Part shown: piece by piece, positions 37,050 to 47,255 of the stretch | Numbering within the stretch: position 1 is the stretch's first letter | Layout: every line of letters begins with the position of its first letter | Notes under the pieces: model-generated | The model's database searches: none | What the model was told of the DNA's origin: nothing | The model's input: only the letters and a program-made list of their open reading frames with translations | Source: Roseicyclus sp. | Lineage (GTDB): Bacteria > Pseudomonadota > Alphaproteobacteria > Rhodobacterales > Rhodobacteraceae | Length of the DNA stretch: 64,000 bases | Reading direction: 5' to 3' | Assembly (NCBI GenBank): GCA_018401055.1 | Contig: JAGYLB010000070.1 | Coordinates: 19,597 to 83,596 of the forward strand | Translations under genes and position numbers: made by a program

Positions 37050-39208
37050 TCAGCCGAAATGCAGCGCAAAGGCCCCGCGCCAGGCGGTTTGCAGATCGGC
37101 AAGCGGCGCCTCGGATGCGCCGAACCGCACCATGTCGCCGCCGAACTTGCCAAGGCTGATCAGGGGCACGCCCGCCTGGCCCGCGGCCACCATCAGCGCC
37201 TCGGCCTTGTCGAAACTGGTCGCGATGATGTAGCGGCCCTGGTCTTCGCCAAAGAGCTGGCCCATGTCGCCGGTCTCGATCGTCACGCCGACGCCGCCGG
37301 CCACGGCCATTTCAAAAGCCGCCAAGGCAAGCCCGCCATCCGACAGGTCGGCGCAGGCGCCGATCCATTGGCGATTGTCGCGGATGAAGCAGCCATTGCG
37401 GCGCTCGGCCTCCAGGTCGACGGGCGGCGCATCGCCGTCTTCGCGGTTGAACACCTCGGCCAAAAGGGCCGATTGCCCCAGATGACCCCGGCTTTCGCCC
37501 ACCAGCAACAGCACATGGCCATCGCGCGCGCTGCCCGCGATCAGATCGTCAAGCGTGCTCAACAGGCCCACGGCACCGATGGTGGGCGTGGGCAGGATGC
37601 CTTGGCCGTCGGTTTCATTGTAAAGCGACACGTTGCCCGACACGATCGGCATGTCGAGCGCGGTACAGGCCGCCCCGATGCCAGAGATCGCGCCGACGAA
37701 CTGGCCCATGATCTCGGGCTTCTCGGGGTTGCCGAAATTCAGGTTGTCGGTTGCGGCCAAGGGCAGGGCGCCCACGGCACACAGATTGCGATAGGCCTCG
37801 GCCACGGCCTGTTTGCCGCCCTCCACCGGGTTGGCCTTGACGTAGCGCGGCGTCACATCCGAGGTAAAGGCCAGCGCCTTGCCCGTGCCATGCACCCGCA
37901 CAACGCCCGCGCCAAGGCCCGGGGCCACGACGGTATCGGCCATGACCATGTGATCATATTGTTCATAGACCCAGGCTCGCGAGCAATAGTTGGGCGATGC
38001 AACCAGCGCCTCGAGCGCGTTGATCGGGTCGACCTGCGGCACCGGGTCCATCGCGGCGGCGGGCGGTGTTTCCACCCAGGGGCGGTCATATTCCGGCGCC
38101 TCTGACGACAGTTTCGACAGCGGTAGATCGGCCATGACCGTGTTGCCATGCAGGATCAGGAACCGGTCTTCGGGGATGGTTTCCCCGACGATGGCGAAAT
38201 CCAGGTCCCATTTGTCGAAAATGGCGCGCGCCTCGGCCTCTTTCTCGGGCTTGAGAACCATCAGCATCCGTTCTTGGGATTCCGACAGCATCATTTCATA
38301 GGCGGTCATGTTCGGTTCGCGCTGCGGCACGTGATCGAGCGTCAGCTTGATGCCGAGGCCGCCCTTATCGCCCATTTCGACCGCCGAACAGGTCAGGCCG
38401 GCCGCGCCCATGTCCTGGATCGAGATGACCGCGCCCGAGGCCATCAGCTCAAGACAGGCCTCGAGCAGGCGCTTTTCGGTGAAGGGGTCGCCGACCTGGA
38501 CGGTGGGGCGCTTTTCCTCGATCGTGTCGTCGAATTCGGCGCTGGCCATGGTGGCCCCGCCAACCCCGTCGCGGCCCGTCTTGGCGCCAAGATAGACCAC
38601 CGGCATGCCCACGCCGGAGGCTGCGGAATAGAAAATGCTGTCGGCATCGGCCAGACCGGCGGCAAAGGCATTGACCAGGCAATTGCCGTTATAGGCGCGG
38701 TGAAACCGCACCTCGCCGCCCACGTTGGGCACGCCGAAACAATTGCCGTAGCCGCCCACGCCTTCGACCACGCCATGCACCAGCTGCCGGGTCTTGGGGT
38801 GATCCTTTTCGCCGAACGACAGCGCGTTCATCGCGGCAATCGGGCGCGCGCCCATGGTAAAGACATCGCGCAAGATGCCGCCGACACCCGTGGCCGCCCC
38901 TGGTAGGGCTCGATATAGCTGGGGTGATTGTGGCTTTCCATCTTGAACACCACGGCCTGCCCGTCGCCGATATCGACCACACCGGCGTTTTCGCCGGGGC
39001 CGCAGATCACCTGGGGGCCGGTGGTGGGCAGGGTGCGCAGCCATTTCTTGGAGGATTTGTAGGAACAATGTTCGTTCCACATCGCCGAAAAGATACCCAG
39101 CTCGGTAAAGCTCGGTTCACGCCCGATGATCTCGAGAATGCGGTCATATTCATCGGGCTTCAGCCCGTGGGCCGCGATCAGGTCTTCGGTGATGACAGGC
39201 TCGGTCAT
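37050..39208 (-). CDS. purL: Phosphoribosylformylglycinamidine synthase subunit PurL (frameshift near 38898)
   Basis: Small-type PurL (FGAM synthase II), about 719 aa, fourth step of purine synthesis. [24 protein letters not shown] starts the protein; [15 protein letters not shown] with the catalytic His and [19 protein letters not shown] follow. One G is missing in the run at 38897-38900; adding it gives [23 protein letters not shown]. Later landmarks are [37 protein letters not shown] and [10 protein letters not shown]. Because this gene is normally essential for purine prototrophy, the lesion argues for sequence error. Confidence 0.94.
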
Positions 39209-39226
39209 GGCAAGGTTCCCCCGTTT

Positions 39227-39249
39227 GGCGGCTGTTTACGTCAGCCGCC
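39227..39249. terminator. Stem-loop between GNAT gene and purL
   Basis: GGCGGCTG (39227-39234) pairs perfectly with CAGCCGCC (39242-39249), loop TTTACGT. It sits 18 bases ahead of the purL ATG and 26 bases past the acetyltransferase stop, both on the minus strand. It may terminate the upstream gene or form the purL leader; no T-tract is attached. Confidence 0.45.
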
Positions 39250-39275
39250 GCGCAGGGGAAGGGGTTGAGACCCGA

Positions 39276-39752
39276 TCAGAGCGCGCGCCCGAACGTGAAA
39301 GATGTCGCGCGGTCATAGCCGGGATGGGCGGTTGCCGCCGTCTGTACGAACCCCATGCGGGCAAAGGCCGCGTGGTTTTCGACCAGTTCCACCCGCGATT
39401 GCAATTCAAGCCTGGGCAAAGACAGGCGTCTCGCACGGCTTGCGGCAGCGTCGATCAGGGCGCGCGCATGGCCTTGCCCGCGCTGCGATGCGGCGACGGC
39501 CAGCTTGCCGATATAGTAGCAATCGGGCCGCGCGGCCCCGAACAGGCAACCGGTCAAATGCCCGTTGTCCCGCAAGATGAACAGGTCTTCGGCCATTGCC
39601 TTGGCATGCAGGTCGTCTTGCGACAGCGACATCAAAGAGGATGGCGGATCGATACGCCCCTCCATATAGGCGAATTCCGTCAACAATAGCCGGTGCAGCC
39701 CTGCGAAATCATTGAAATCAGGCGGGTTTGTTTCGACATGGGAAACAGTCAT
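39276..39752 (-). CDS. GNAT family N-acetyltransferase
   Basis: A 158-aa GCN5-related acetyltransferase (start ATG 39752, MTVSHVETN). The acetyl-CoA loop is YYIGKLAVAASQRGQGHARALIDAAASRARRL (Q/RxxGxG/A as QRGQGHA), followed by LPRLELQSRVELVENHAAFARMGFVQTA, the beta-5 to beta-7 region. Substrate unknown. It lies 36 bases downstream of the U-tract of the small RNA terminator, on the same strand. Confidence 0.88.
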   Translation of the reverse strand: MTVSHVETNPPDFNDFAGLHRLLLTEFAYMEGRIDPPSSLMSLSQDDLHAKAMAEDLFILRDNGHLTGCLFGAARPDCYYIGKLAVAASQRGQGHARALIDAAASRARRLSLPRLELQSRVELVENHAAFARMGFVQTAATAHPGYDRATSFTFGRAL

Positions 39753-39787
39753 CACCCGTATCCTTTGGCGCGTTCTGGGGATCAGCC

Positions 39788-39815
39788 AAAAAAAAGGCCG
39801 AGACGAATCTCGGCC
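39788..39815 (-). terminator. Rho-independent terminator with UUCG loop
   Basis: On the minus strand, an 8-bp stem GGCCGAGA / TCTCGGCC closed by a TTCG tetraloop, followed directly by eight T residues (39795-39788). A textbook intrinsic terminator, ending the small RNA and separating it from the acetyltransferase gene. Confidence 0.88.
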
Positions 39816-39868
39816 AAAGTCCAACAGGGAGGTAATGGAACAGCGATCTCTCGCTTGGCGTCCCATTA
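39788..39868 (-). ncRNA. Probable small RNA with C-rich anti-SD-like segment
   Basis: About 81 nt on the minus strand. A promoter (39874-39902) points at it and a strong terminator ends it. The 5' domain is a hairpin closed by GTAATGG / CCATTAC (39869-39863 with 39838-39832), holding an inner stem AGCGA / TCGCT with loop GAGA. Then comes a single-stranded stretch containing ACCTCCC, complementary to Shine-Dalgarno sequences, then the terminator stem GGCCGAGA-TTCG-TCTCGGCC and eight T. No ORF fits. CCUCC motifs recall the C-rich trans-acting sRNAs of Rhodobacterales, but I cannot assign a family. Confidence 0.65.
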
Positions 39869-39873
39869 CTGCC

Positions 39874-39902
39874 GAATTAATCAGCACATCGTGTCGGATC
39901 AA
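39874..39902 (-). promoter_or_regulatory. Sigma-70-like promoter for the small RNA
   Basis: On the minus strand, TTGATC (39902-39897) and TAATTC (39879-39874) are separated by 17 bases. A start about 6-7 bases further on (39867-39868) would place the 5' end of the transcript at the base of the first hairpin. Confidence 0.55.
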
Positions 39903-39991
39903 GGCAAATCACGCCGCACCGCCGCAAAGCGGCTATGTCTGTGGCGCATAGCACACAGCCAAAGACAGAAGAAAATGCGCAGGGAAACGGG

Positions 39992-40906
39992 TCAGATGGC
40001 CGGGCTGGCGTCGCTTTCCTTTTGGCGGCGGCGGTAGGCGATCACCTCTTCCGAGACGAAATCGCGAAACACCTCGACCCGTTTGGATTGGCGCAATTCC
40101 TCGGGATAGGCGAGGAAAACGGGCACTTCTGCCGGTTGGATCTCGGGCAGTACGCGCACCAATTCGGGGAAATCCTGGGTCAGGTAATCGGGCAGAACCC
40201 CGATGCCCAGGTCATGGATCACCGCCTGCAAGACGCCAAAGTAATTGTTCACCGTCAATCGTGACCCGATGGTATGGGCCATCAGTTCCCGCACCAGGAT
40301 CGCGCCCGCGCTGACCTGTGCAGAGGTGGCATTCTGGCTGATCAGGCGATGGCTGGCGAAATCTTCCAGCGTTTCGGGCATCCCGTGCCCTTGAAGATAG
40401 CGGGGCGACGCGTAGAGCCGCATGTTGATCGTCATCAGGCGGCGACGGATCAGATCGGCCTGGCTGGGTTCCTTCATCCGGATCGCGACATCGGCCTCGC
40501 GCATGGGCAGATCGAGCAGTCGTTCTTCCAGCATCAGGTCGATCTTGAGATCGGGGTATTTCTCGTACAGCGCGGGCAGGCGCGGGGCCAACCACAGCGA
40601 CCCGAACCCGATGGTCGTGGTGACGCGCAATTCGCCAAACACCTCCTCCTCGCTGTCGCGGATGCGGGCGGCGGCGGCATCCAGCCGCTTGGACATGTGT
40701 TTGGTCGCATCAAACAGCAATTCGCCCTGTTCGGTCAGAATCAGGCCGCGCGCGTGGCGGTGGAACAGCGTGGTGTTCAACCCGTCTTCCAGGGCGCGGA
40801 TCTGGCGGCTGACCGCCGATTGCGACAGGTGCAACGTGTCGCCCGCATGTGTCAGGCTGCCGGCATCGGCCACCGCATGAAAGATCCGCAGCTTGTCCCA
40901 ATCCAT
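39992..40906 (-). CDS. LysR family transcriptional regulator
   Basis: LysR-type regulator, 304 aa from ATG 40906 (MDWDKLRIFHAVADAGS). The HTH is GSLTHAGDTLHLSQSAVSRQIRALEDGLNTTLFHRHARGL near residues 16-55; the effector domain begins about residue 92 (GELRVTTTIGFGSLWLAPRLPALYEKYPDLKIDL). It is divergent from the indolepyruvate oxidoreductase gene across 185 bases containing a perfect LysR-type box, so it is a likely regulator of that gene and of itself. Intact. Confidence 0.93.
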   Translation of the reverse strand: MDWDKLRIFHAVADAGSLTHAGDTLHLSQSAVSRQIRALEDGLNTTLFHRHARGLILTEQGELLFDATKHMSKRLDAAAARIRDSEEEVFGELRVTTTIGFGSLWLAPRLPALYEKYPDLKIDLMLEERLLDLPMREADVAIRMKEPSQADLIRRRLMTINMRLYASPRYLQGHGMPETLEDFASHRLISQNATSAQVSAGAILVRELMAHTIGSRLTVNNYFGVLQAVIHDLGIGVLPDYLTQDFPELVRVLPEIQPAEVPVFLAYPEELRQSKRVEVFRDFVSEEVIAYRRRQKESDASPAI

Positions 40907-41024
40907 CGTGTCGCTCCTGTTTGGATGGTTTCTAGGGCGTGACCAAAGCGCTTGCAAAGAGGGTTATCATGTTTTTCCAAAGGTTTCTTCCCCCGTGCTT
41001 CGGGATGCCTCAAAAAACATCGAC

Positions 41025-41043
41025 AGGTCAACATTAATGACCT
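41025..41043. promoter_or_regulatory. LysR-type binding box (perfect inverted repeat)
   Basis: AGGTCA-ACATTAA-TGACCT, a perfect 6-bp inverted repeat with an A/T-rich 7-base centre. It contains the T-N11-A signature of LysR sites. It is 48 bases before the oxidoreductase start. A second pair of arms, ATGTTTTT (40969-40976) and AAAAACAT (41013-41020), lies just upstream. Confidence 0.6.
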
Positions 41044-41091
41044 AAGCTGTGGCAAGGGACGACATCCAAGGTATGCACGGGAGGGCTCGCC

Positions 41092-44000
41092 ATGGGGTTG
41101 CAGCAGGTTTCGCTCGACGACCGTTTCGATCTGACAAAATCTCTGGTCCTGTTGAATGGCACGCAGGCGCTGGTGCGGCTGATGGTGATGCAGGCGGCGC
41201 GCGACCGCGCGGCGGGGCTGCGCACGGCGGGTCTGGTCACGGGCTATCGCGGATCGCCGCTTGGCGCGGTCGACATGCAGATGGCGCGGGCGAAAAAGCA
41301 CTTTGCAGGCGGCCGATATCCTGTTTCAGCCGGGGTTGAACGAAGACCTGGCCGCGACGGCACTTTGGGGCAGCCAGCAGGCGGAATTGCGCGGCGAAGG
41401 CACCCATGATGGCGTCTTTGGCCTGTGGTATGGCAAGGGGCCGGGGGTAGACCGGTCGGGCGATGTGATGCGCCATGTCAACATGGCCGGCACCTCGCGC
41501 CATGGCGGCGTGCTTGATGGCCATGGGCGACGACCACACCGGCGAAAGTTCCACCGTCTGCCACCAATCCGACTGGGCGCTGGTCGATGCGCATATGCCG
41601 GTGATCAGCCCGGCGGGCGTGCAGGAAATCCTCGATTACGGTCTCTATGGCTATGCGCTAAGCCGGTTTGCAGGCGTCTGGGTCGGCCTCAAGACCATGA
41701 AGGATACGGTCGAGGCGACGGCGGTTGTCGATGGCAGGCCGGACCGCATGGCTTTCGTCACCCCCGATTTCCCGATGCCCGAGGGCGGTTTGAACATCCG
41801 CCTTGGCGATCACTGGATCCCGCAAGAAGAACGGCTGGTCGAGCACAAACGCTTTGCCGCCGAGGCCTTTGCCCATGCCAATGGCATGGACAAGCGGGTG
41901 CATGGCAAGCCGGGCGCCAAGATCGGGTTCGTCGCGGCGGGCAAGAACTGGCTCGACCTGATGTCGGCCCTGGCACAGCTGGGCATCGACGACGCCGAGG
42001 CGCGTGCGCCTTGGCCTGACCACCTACAAGATCGGCCAGACCTGGCCGCTTGACATGAAAAGCTTTGCCGATTGGGCCGAAGGGCTGGAACTGATCGTCG
42101 TGGTCGAGGAAAAGCGCAAGCTGATCGAGGTGCAGGTCAAGGAAGCGATCTTTGACGACCGGCGCGGCCGCCGGGTCTATGGCTACAAGAAGGGACGACC
42201 GGCGAGGTCCTGTTCCCGTCGCATTTCGCGCTCGATCCATCCGACATCGCTTTGAAACTGGGCCGCATCCTGATCGAGGAAGGGCGCGACACCGATGCGA
42301 TCCGCGCCAGCCTGGCCCGGATCGAAGACGCGGCCCGCGCGGGCAACACCCCCGACCTGGCCAGCCGCGTGCCATGGTTCTGTTCCGGCTGCCCGCACAA
42401 CAGCTCTACCAAATTGCCCGAGGGGCGCGCGGGTGGGGCAGGCATCGGGTGTCATTTCATGGTCAAATGGATGGATCGCAACACCGAGGCCTTCACCCAT
42501 ATGGGCGGCGAAGGCGCCAACTGGATCGGCGAGGCGCCGTTTTCGACCCGCGCCCATATCTTCCAGAACATCGGCGAGGGCACCTACAACCATTCCGGCA
42601 TCCTGGCGATCCGCGCGGCGGTCGCGGCCAAAGCCAACATCACCTACAAGATCTTGTTCAACGATGCCGTCGCCATGACCGGCGGCCAGCACAACGAGGG
42701 CGATCTGGACCCCGCCCGCATCGCGCGCGAAGTGCAGGCCATGGGCGTGCGCGCATATCGCGCTCGTCTATGACCCCAAGGAAGACATCGACTGGTCCAC
42801 CTATCCCGCCGGGCTGGAAAAGCACGCGCGCGACGATCTGATGGCGGTTCAAGAGAAGTTGCAGGACATCAAGGGCGTGTCGGCCATCATCTACGTGCAG
42901 ACCTGCGCCGCCGAAAGCGCCGCCGCCGCAAGCGCGGCACCTTTCCCGACCCGGACCGGCGCGTCTTCATCAACACCGATATCTGCGAGGGCTGCGGCGA
43001 TTGCGGCGTGCAGTCCAATTGCGTGTCGATCGTTCCGGTCGAGACCGAACTGGGCCGCAAGCGCGCCATCGACCAGTCGTCGTGCAACAAGGATTTCAGC
43101 TGCCTCAAGGGGTTCTGCCCCAGTTTCGTGACCGTGTCAGGGCGCAAAGATCCGCAAGCAGGCGACGGCGCGGGTCGATCATGTCGGATCTGCCACTTGC
43201 CGGTCTGCCGACGATCCAAGGCACCCATAACGTGCTTGTCACGGGCGTGGGCGGCACCGGTGTCGTGACCATAGGCGCGGTCATGGCGCAGGCAGCAGGG
43301 ATCGACGGCAAGGGTGTGGGCATGATCGAGATGGCGGGGCTGGCCCAAAAGGGGGGGGCCGTCTGGATCCACCTGCGTCTGGCGGAGCGCCCCGAGGATA
43401 TCAGCGCCATCCGCGTGGGCCTTGGCGAGGCGCATGCGGTGATCGGCGGCGATCTGGTGGTGACAGGCGGGGCCAAGACGCTGGGCCTGATGCGAACGGG
43501 GGTGACGGGGGCGGCGGTCAATGCGCATGAGATCATCACCGGAGAGTTCACGCGGAACACGGAGTTTCGCATTCCGGGCAATGACTTGCAGATCGCGCTT
43601 CAAGCAAGGCTACAAGATCGGCTGACGCTGTTCGACGCCACAGAGCTGGCCCGGATCACTGTTGGCGATTCGATCTATTCCAACATGATGGTCTTTGGCG
43701 CGGCCTGGCAGATGGGGATGATCCCGCTAGTCGCATGGCGCGATATCGCAAGCCATCACCCTGAACGGGGCGGCTGTCGAGCGCAATGCGCAGGCCTTCG
43801 AGATGGGGCGTTGGGCGGTGTTGAACCCCGAAGCCGCGGCGCGCCTGAGTCGCGGCGGAGGTGGTGGAAAAAGCCCCAGTCGCTGTACGGAAAAGATCGC
43901 CTATCGCGCCGAGCACCTTGACCCGCTACCAGGGCGCCCGGCTCGCGCGCGCGCTATCGCCTGATGGTCGACGGCATCGACCGACCCGCGCCTGCAGGAG

Positions 44001-44588
44001 GCTGTCGCCAAGGGTTACCACAAGCTCTTGGCCTACAAGGATGAGTTCGAGGTTGCCCGTCTGCACCTTGCGACCGAGGCCAAGGCGCGGGCTGAGTTCG
44101 AGGGGGATTTCACGATGAGATTTCATCTCGCCCCCCCGCTTTTGCCCGGGCGTGATGGGGCGGGGCGGCCCAAGAAGCGCGCATTCGGGCCTTGGGTGAT
44201 GCGGCTTTATCCTGTTCTGGCCCGGTTGAAGACGCTGCGGGGAACGCCGCTCAACCCGTTTGGTTACGCCGCCGAACGCAAGATGGAGCGCGCCTTGCTC
44301 CGTCAGTTCGAGGCTGACATGGCTGAGTGGCTGCCCAAGGCCGGGCAGGTCGATGCCGATGCGCTGGTGGCCCTTGCCGAACTTCCCCTGTCGATCAGGG
44401 GCTTTGGTCCGGTGAAGGACGCCAATGCGCGCAAGGCGGCGGCACGGCGCGCGGAAATCCTGACGCGGTTGCGATCTGGACCGGAGGCGCTGGCGGCGGC
44501 GGCGGAATCGGGGAGCTCGCCCCGTCGCGTGCCGCGACCCCCGGGATATTTTCGAAAACGGAGAGAGGCTCTTCAACCGCTTTCTTAG
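41092..44588 (+). CDS. Indolepyruvate ferredoxin oxidoreductase family protein (many frameshifts)
   Basis: A single very large gene (about 1150 codons) split by at least nine frame changes (near 41305, 41515, 42003, 42195, 42763, 42935, 43190, 43745 and 43860-43980). Domains in order: TPP-type core ([57 protein letters not shown]), a 4Fe-4S motif ([22 protein letters not shown]), a gamma-type domain ([23 protein letters not shown]) and a C-terminal DUF6537-like part ([22 protein letters not shown]). Such fused proteins oxidatively decarboxylate aromatic 2-oxoacids. The C-terminus after LAAAAES is uncertain. Each piece keeps conserved sequence. Confidence 0.88.
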
Positions 44589-44646
44589 GGTGTGGCGCGC
44601 TAGGCTGTAGCCATCGGAACCAGCGCGAGCAGGGAGGGGCGAACCC

Positions 44647-45258
44647 ATGCTGTCGGTTCGATCCATCGCAGAAGAGATCGTGGCGCGTGAAGGCGGCTAT
44701 GTAAATGACCCCGACGACCCCGGCGGGGCGACGAATTTCGGGGTTACGATCCACACCATGCGGGCCTTGGGGCTCGACCTCGATGGGGATGGGGATGTCG
44801 ACGCGCGCGATGTGCGCTTGCTGACCCGCGATCAGGCGGTCGACATCTTCGTGCGGCATTACTTCGAACGGCCCCGGATCGGGATGCTGCCCGAGGCGCT
44901 GCAGCCGACCGTGTTCGACATGCAGGTCAATGCCGGGGCCAATGCGGTGAAGATCCTGCAGCGGTTGCTCAGGGATATGGGCCTTGATATCGCGGTCGAT
45001 GGGGTGATCGGGCCGCAGACCGCGCGCGCGGCTCATGCGGCGCTGGCGGCGGCGCCCGGCCATCTGGTCGATGCCTATGGAATTGCGCGGCGCAATTATT
45101 ACTACGCTATCGGCGACCGGCGTCCCGCCAGCCGCAAGCCCGCGCGCCGCCGCGATGGTGGCAAGGGTGGCTGGATCACGCGGGCCGAGGAATTCATCTC
45201 GCCGCGCTTTCACCTGAGCGAGGCCGAACATCGCGCGCGGGTGGCGACATGGGGCTGA
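44647..45258 (+). CDS. Holin-associated N-acetylmuramidase (GTA-type endolysin)
   Basis: A 203-aa peptidoglycan hydrolase: glycoside hydrolase 108 domain at residues about 5-95 with catalytic Glu15 in EGGYVNDPDDPGGATNFGVT, then a PG-binding_3-type domain (LLRDMGLDIAVDGVIGPQT). Residues 44-55, DLDGDGDVDARD, form a textbook EF-hand/dockerin-like calcium loop. There is no signal peptide, so it needs a holin, which follows with a 10-base overlap. The pair resembles the separate lysis locus used by Rhodobacter capsulatus gene transfer agent (rcc00555/rcc00556, from memory). Ribosome site GGGAGGGG. Confidence 0.88.
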   Translation: MLSVRSIAEEIVAREGGYVNDPDDPGGATNFGVTIHTMRALGLDLDGDGDVDARDVRLLTRDQAVDIFVRHYFERPRIGMLPEALQPTVFDMQVNAGANAVKILQRLLRDMGLDIAVDGVIGPQTARAAHAALAAAPGHLVDAYGIARRNYYYAIGDRRPASRKPARRRDGGKGGWITRAEEFISPRFHLSEAEHRARVATWG

Positions 45259-45732
45259 TCGGGCGCGCCATCGGGGTGGGGCAGGCGGCGGGGGCCATCG
45301 GCGAGGCGGCGCAGGGTCTGTCGGAGGTCTTTGTCGCCAATGCCACGCGCGAGATGGAACTGGACGCCGAGATCCACCGCGCCACGATGCAGTCTGCGGC
45401 AGCGAGTTTCAGCATGCCGGGACAGGGCCCGTTCGACCGCGTCATCAACGGGTTGAACCGCGCTGCCGCGCCCGATGCTGGCGCTTGGAACGCTGGGCCT
45501 GTTTGCCTTTGCGATGGTCGATCCGGGCGCTTTCGCGGCACGGATGGTAGGTCTTGATGCCGTGCCGGAACCGCTGTGGTGGCTGTTGGGGGCCATCGTC
45601 AGCTTTTATTTCGGGGCGCGGGAATTGCATTACGTGCGGCGCGTGCCGGTCGCGCAGGGCGGCCGATTGCGCGCGCCATGGCGGCGGGCGGGGGTGCGGC
45701 AAGCCCCGGGCCGACGACCCGGTCGCGCATGA
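45249..45732 (+). CDS. Holin family protein (frameshift near 45468)
   Basis: Small membrane protein starting at ATG 45249 inside the end of the muramidase gene. MGLIGRAIGVGQAAGAIGEAAQGLSEVFVANATREMELDAEIHRA is the N-terminal amphipathic part of the 3-TM phage holin family; an extra base near 45468 shifts the frame, after which LPRPMLALGTLGLFAFAMVDP and PEPLWWLLGAIVSFYFGARELHYVR give two helices. The C-terminus after about 45660 is uncertain because further frame changes are likely. It would let the muramidase reach the cell wall. Confidence 0.8.
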
Positions 45733-45766
45733 ATCCCGCTCTGTCGGCTTGGCGCAACGAGGGCGA

Positions 45767-47154
45767 TCACGCCCCAGCGCGCCTCTTTCGATGCCTCGCC
45801 CAGATCCCAAGTAGAGCCCGACCATCAGTCCGCGTGCATCGGCGAAAAGTGCGCGCGGCAGGTGTTCGTCCGGGCGCATGCTGGGAACAGCCTGGGTAGG
45901 AATGCGGCACCCAGACGGTCGGGATGCCGAGGATTTCGGTGAAGATGTCATTGGGCAGCGACCCGCCAAGCGAGGGCAGGACCACCGGTGCCGCCCCATG
46001 GGTGCGCGCGATCGAGGCGGCGGCGAAACGGGCCGCCGGGTGATCCACGGGTGTGGCCGAAGCGCGGAATTCCGCGCCCTGTCGCGTGATCGTGATGTCG
46101 CCATGCCCATGCGCGTCGAGATGGGCGCGCAGAGCCTCCTCCAGCCGCGTGTCGTCGATGCCCGGCACATAGCGCAGCTGGACCACCGCTTCTGCCGCAT
46201 CGGGGATTGCGTTCACCGGCTGGGCGATATCGCCGGCGGAAAAGGCAAGGATTTCGGCAGAATTCCAGGCGTGGATGCGTTCGGCGGGCGTCAGCCCTTC
46301 GGCACCCCAATCGGCGTCGACCTCGCCGCCTGCGGGCGTCAGACCGGAAAGCGCGGCGCGGGCGGCCTCGGGCACGCCCTCGGGCACCCAGCCCGATACC
46401 CGTAGCGCGCCGGTTGGGGAGGCGATGCTGGCCAGCGCATGGGCCAGTTCCAGCGCCGGGTTTTTCAGCGCGCCACCGAAATTGCCCGAATGCCGTCCAC
46501 CGATCCGCCGCTTGAGCTGCAACCGAAAGGTCGCGCCGCCGCGTGCGTCCCAGAAAGATCGTGGGCGTGGCCGCGTCGAGGCGCGGCCGCGTCGGAGGCC
46601 ACCAGCAGGTCGGCCTTGAGCCGGTCCTTCGGCGGTCGCAGACCCTGACGACCCGACGAGCGACCGATTTCCTCGCCCATCTCGACCAGCACATGGGCGT
46701 TGAACCCCAGCGATCCGCGCGCGGTCAGCACGGCCTGTAGCGCGGTCATGTTGACCAGCATCTGACCCTTGTTGTCGGCGATGCCGCGCCCGTACCAGCG
46801 GCCGGTGGCAGTGTCCTCGGTCAGGGTCCAGGGGTCGCGGCCGTCGGCCCAGCGGCCTGCCATGCCCGGCACGGTGTCGCCATGGGCATAGCCCAGGATC
46901 GTGGGGCGCGCTGCATCTCGATCCGCGAGGCGACGGGGAGGCACGCCGTCCGATGTATAGCCCTGCGTCTCGAACCCCATCGCGGCGAAGCCTTGAGCGA
47001 CATGGGCGAGATAGGCGTGCAAGGGGGCGTCGGGGCTTTTGGAATCGGTCGGGAAGGCGATCAGGTCGGCCAGCGCGGCGCGAAAGGCGTCATCGGTGGC
47101 GATGGCGCGGGCCAGTGTCACGGCGGTGTCGCGGCTGGTCGGTGCGTCGAGCAT
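45767..47154 (-). CDS. M20 family metallopeptidase/amidohydrolase (frameshifts)
   Basis: Zinc peptidase of the M20 (CPG2/ArgE/DapE) type, about 460 aa, start ATG 47154. GYAHGDTVPGMAGRW holds the first metal His and catalytic Asp, YGRGIADNKGQMLVN the bridging Asp, and VLVEMGEEIGRSSG the catalytic Glu pair. The frame changes near 46555, and the dimerisation domain and final part (RRIGGRHSGNFGGALKNPALELAHALASI, VVLPSLGGSLPNDIFTEILGIPTVWVPH) follow; another change near 45860 leads to PDEHLPRALFADARGLMVGLY. The 3' end is approximate. It is last in an SDR-AbrB-M20 operon. Confidence 0.85.
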
Positions 47155-47255
47155 GAATGACCCCTGTGATGTTGGCGCGCAGACTAGATCGGGTGGGGCG
47201 TCGGGCGCAATGGGGCGTGCGAGACGCTTGAGCAAGGGGTGATTTCGGCCTGTGG

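Noticed and set aside
37022..39250. Purine riboswitch or PurR box upstream of purL
   Set aside because: The 67-base leader holds only a simple hairpin; no purine aptamer core or PurR-like palindrome is visible.
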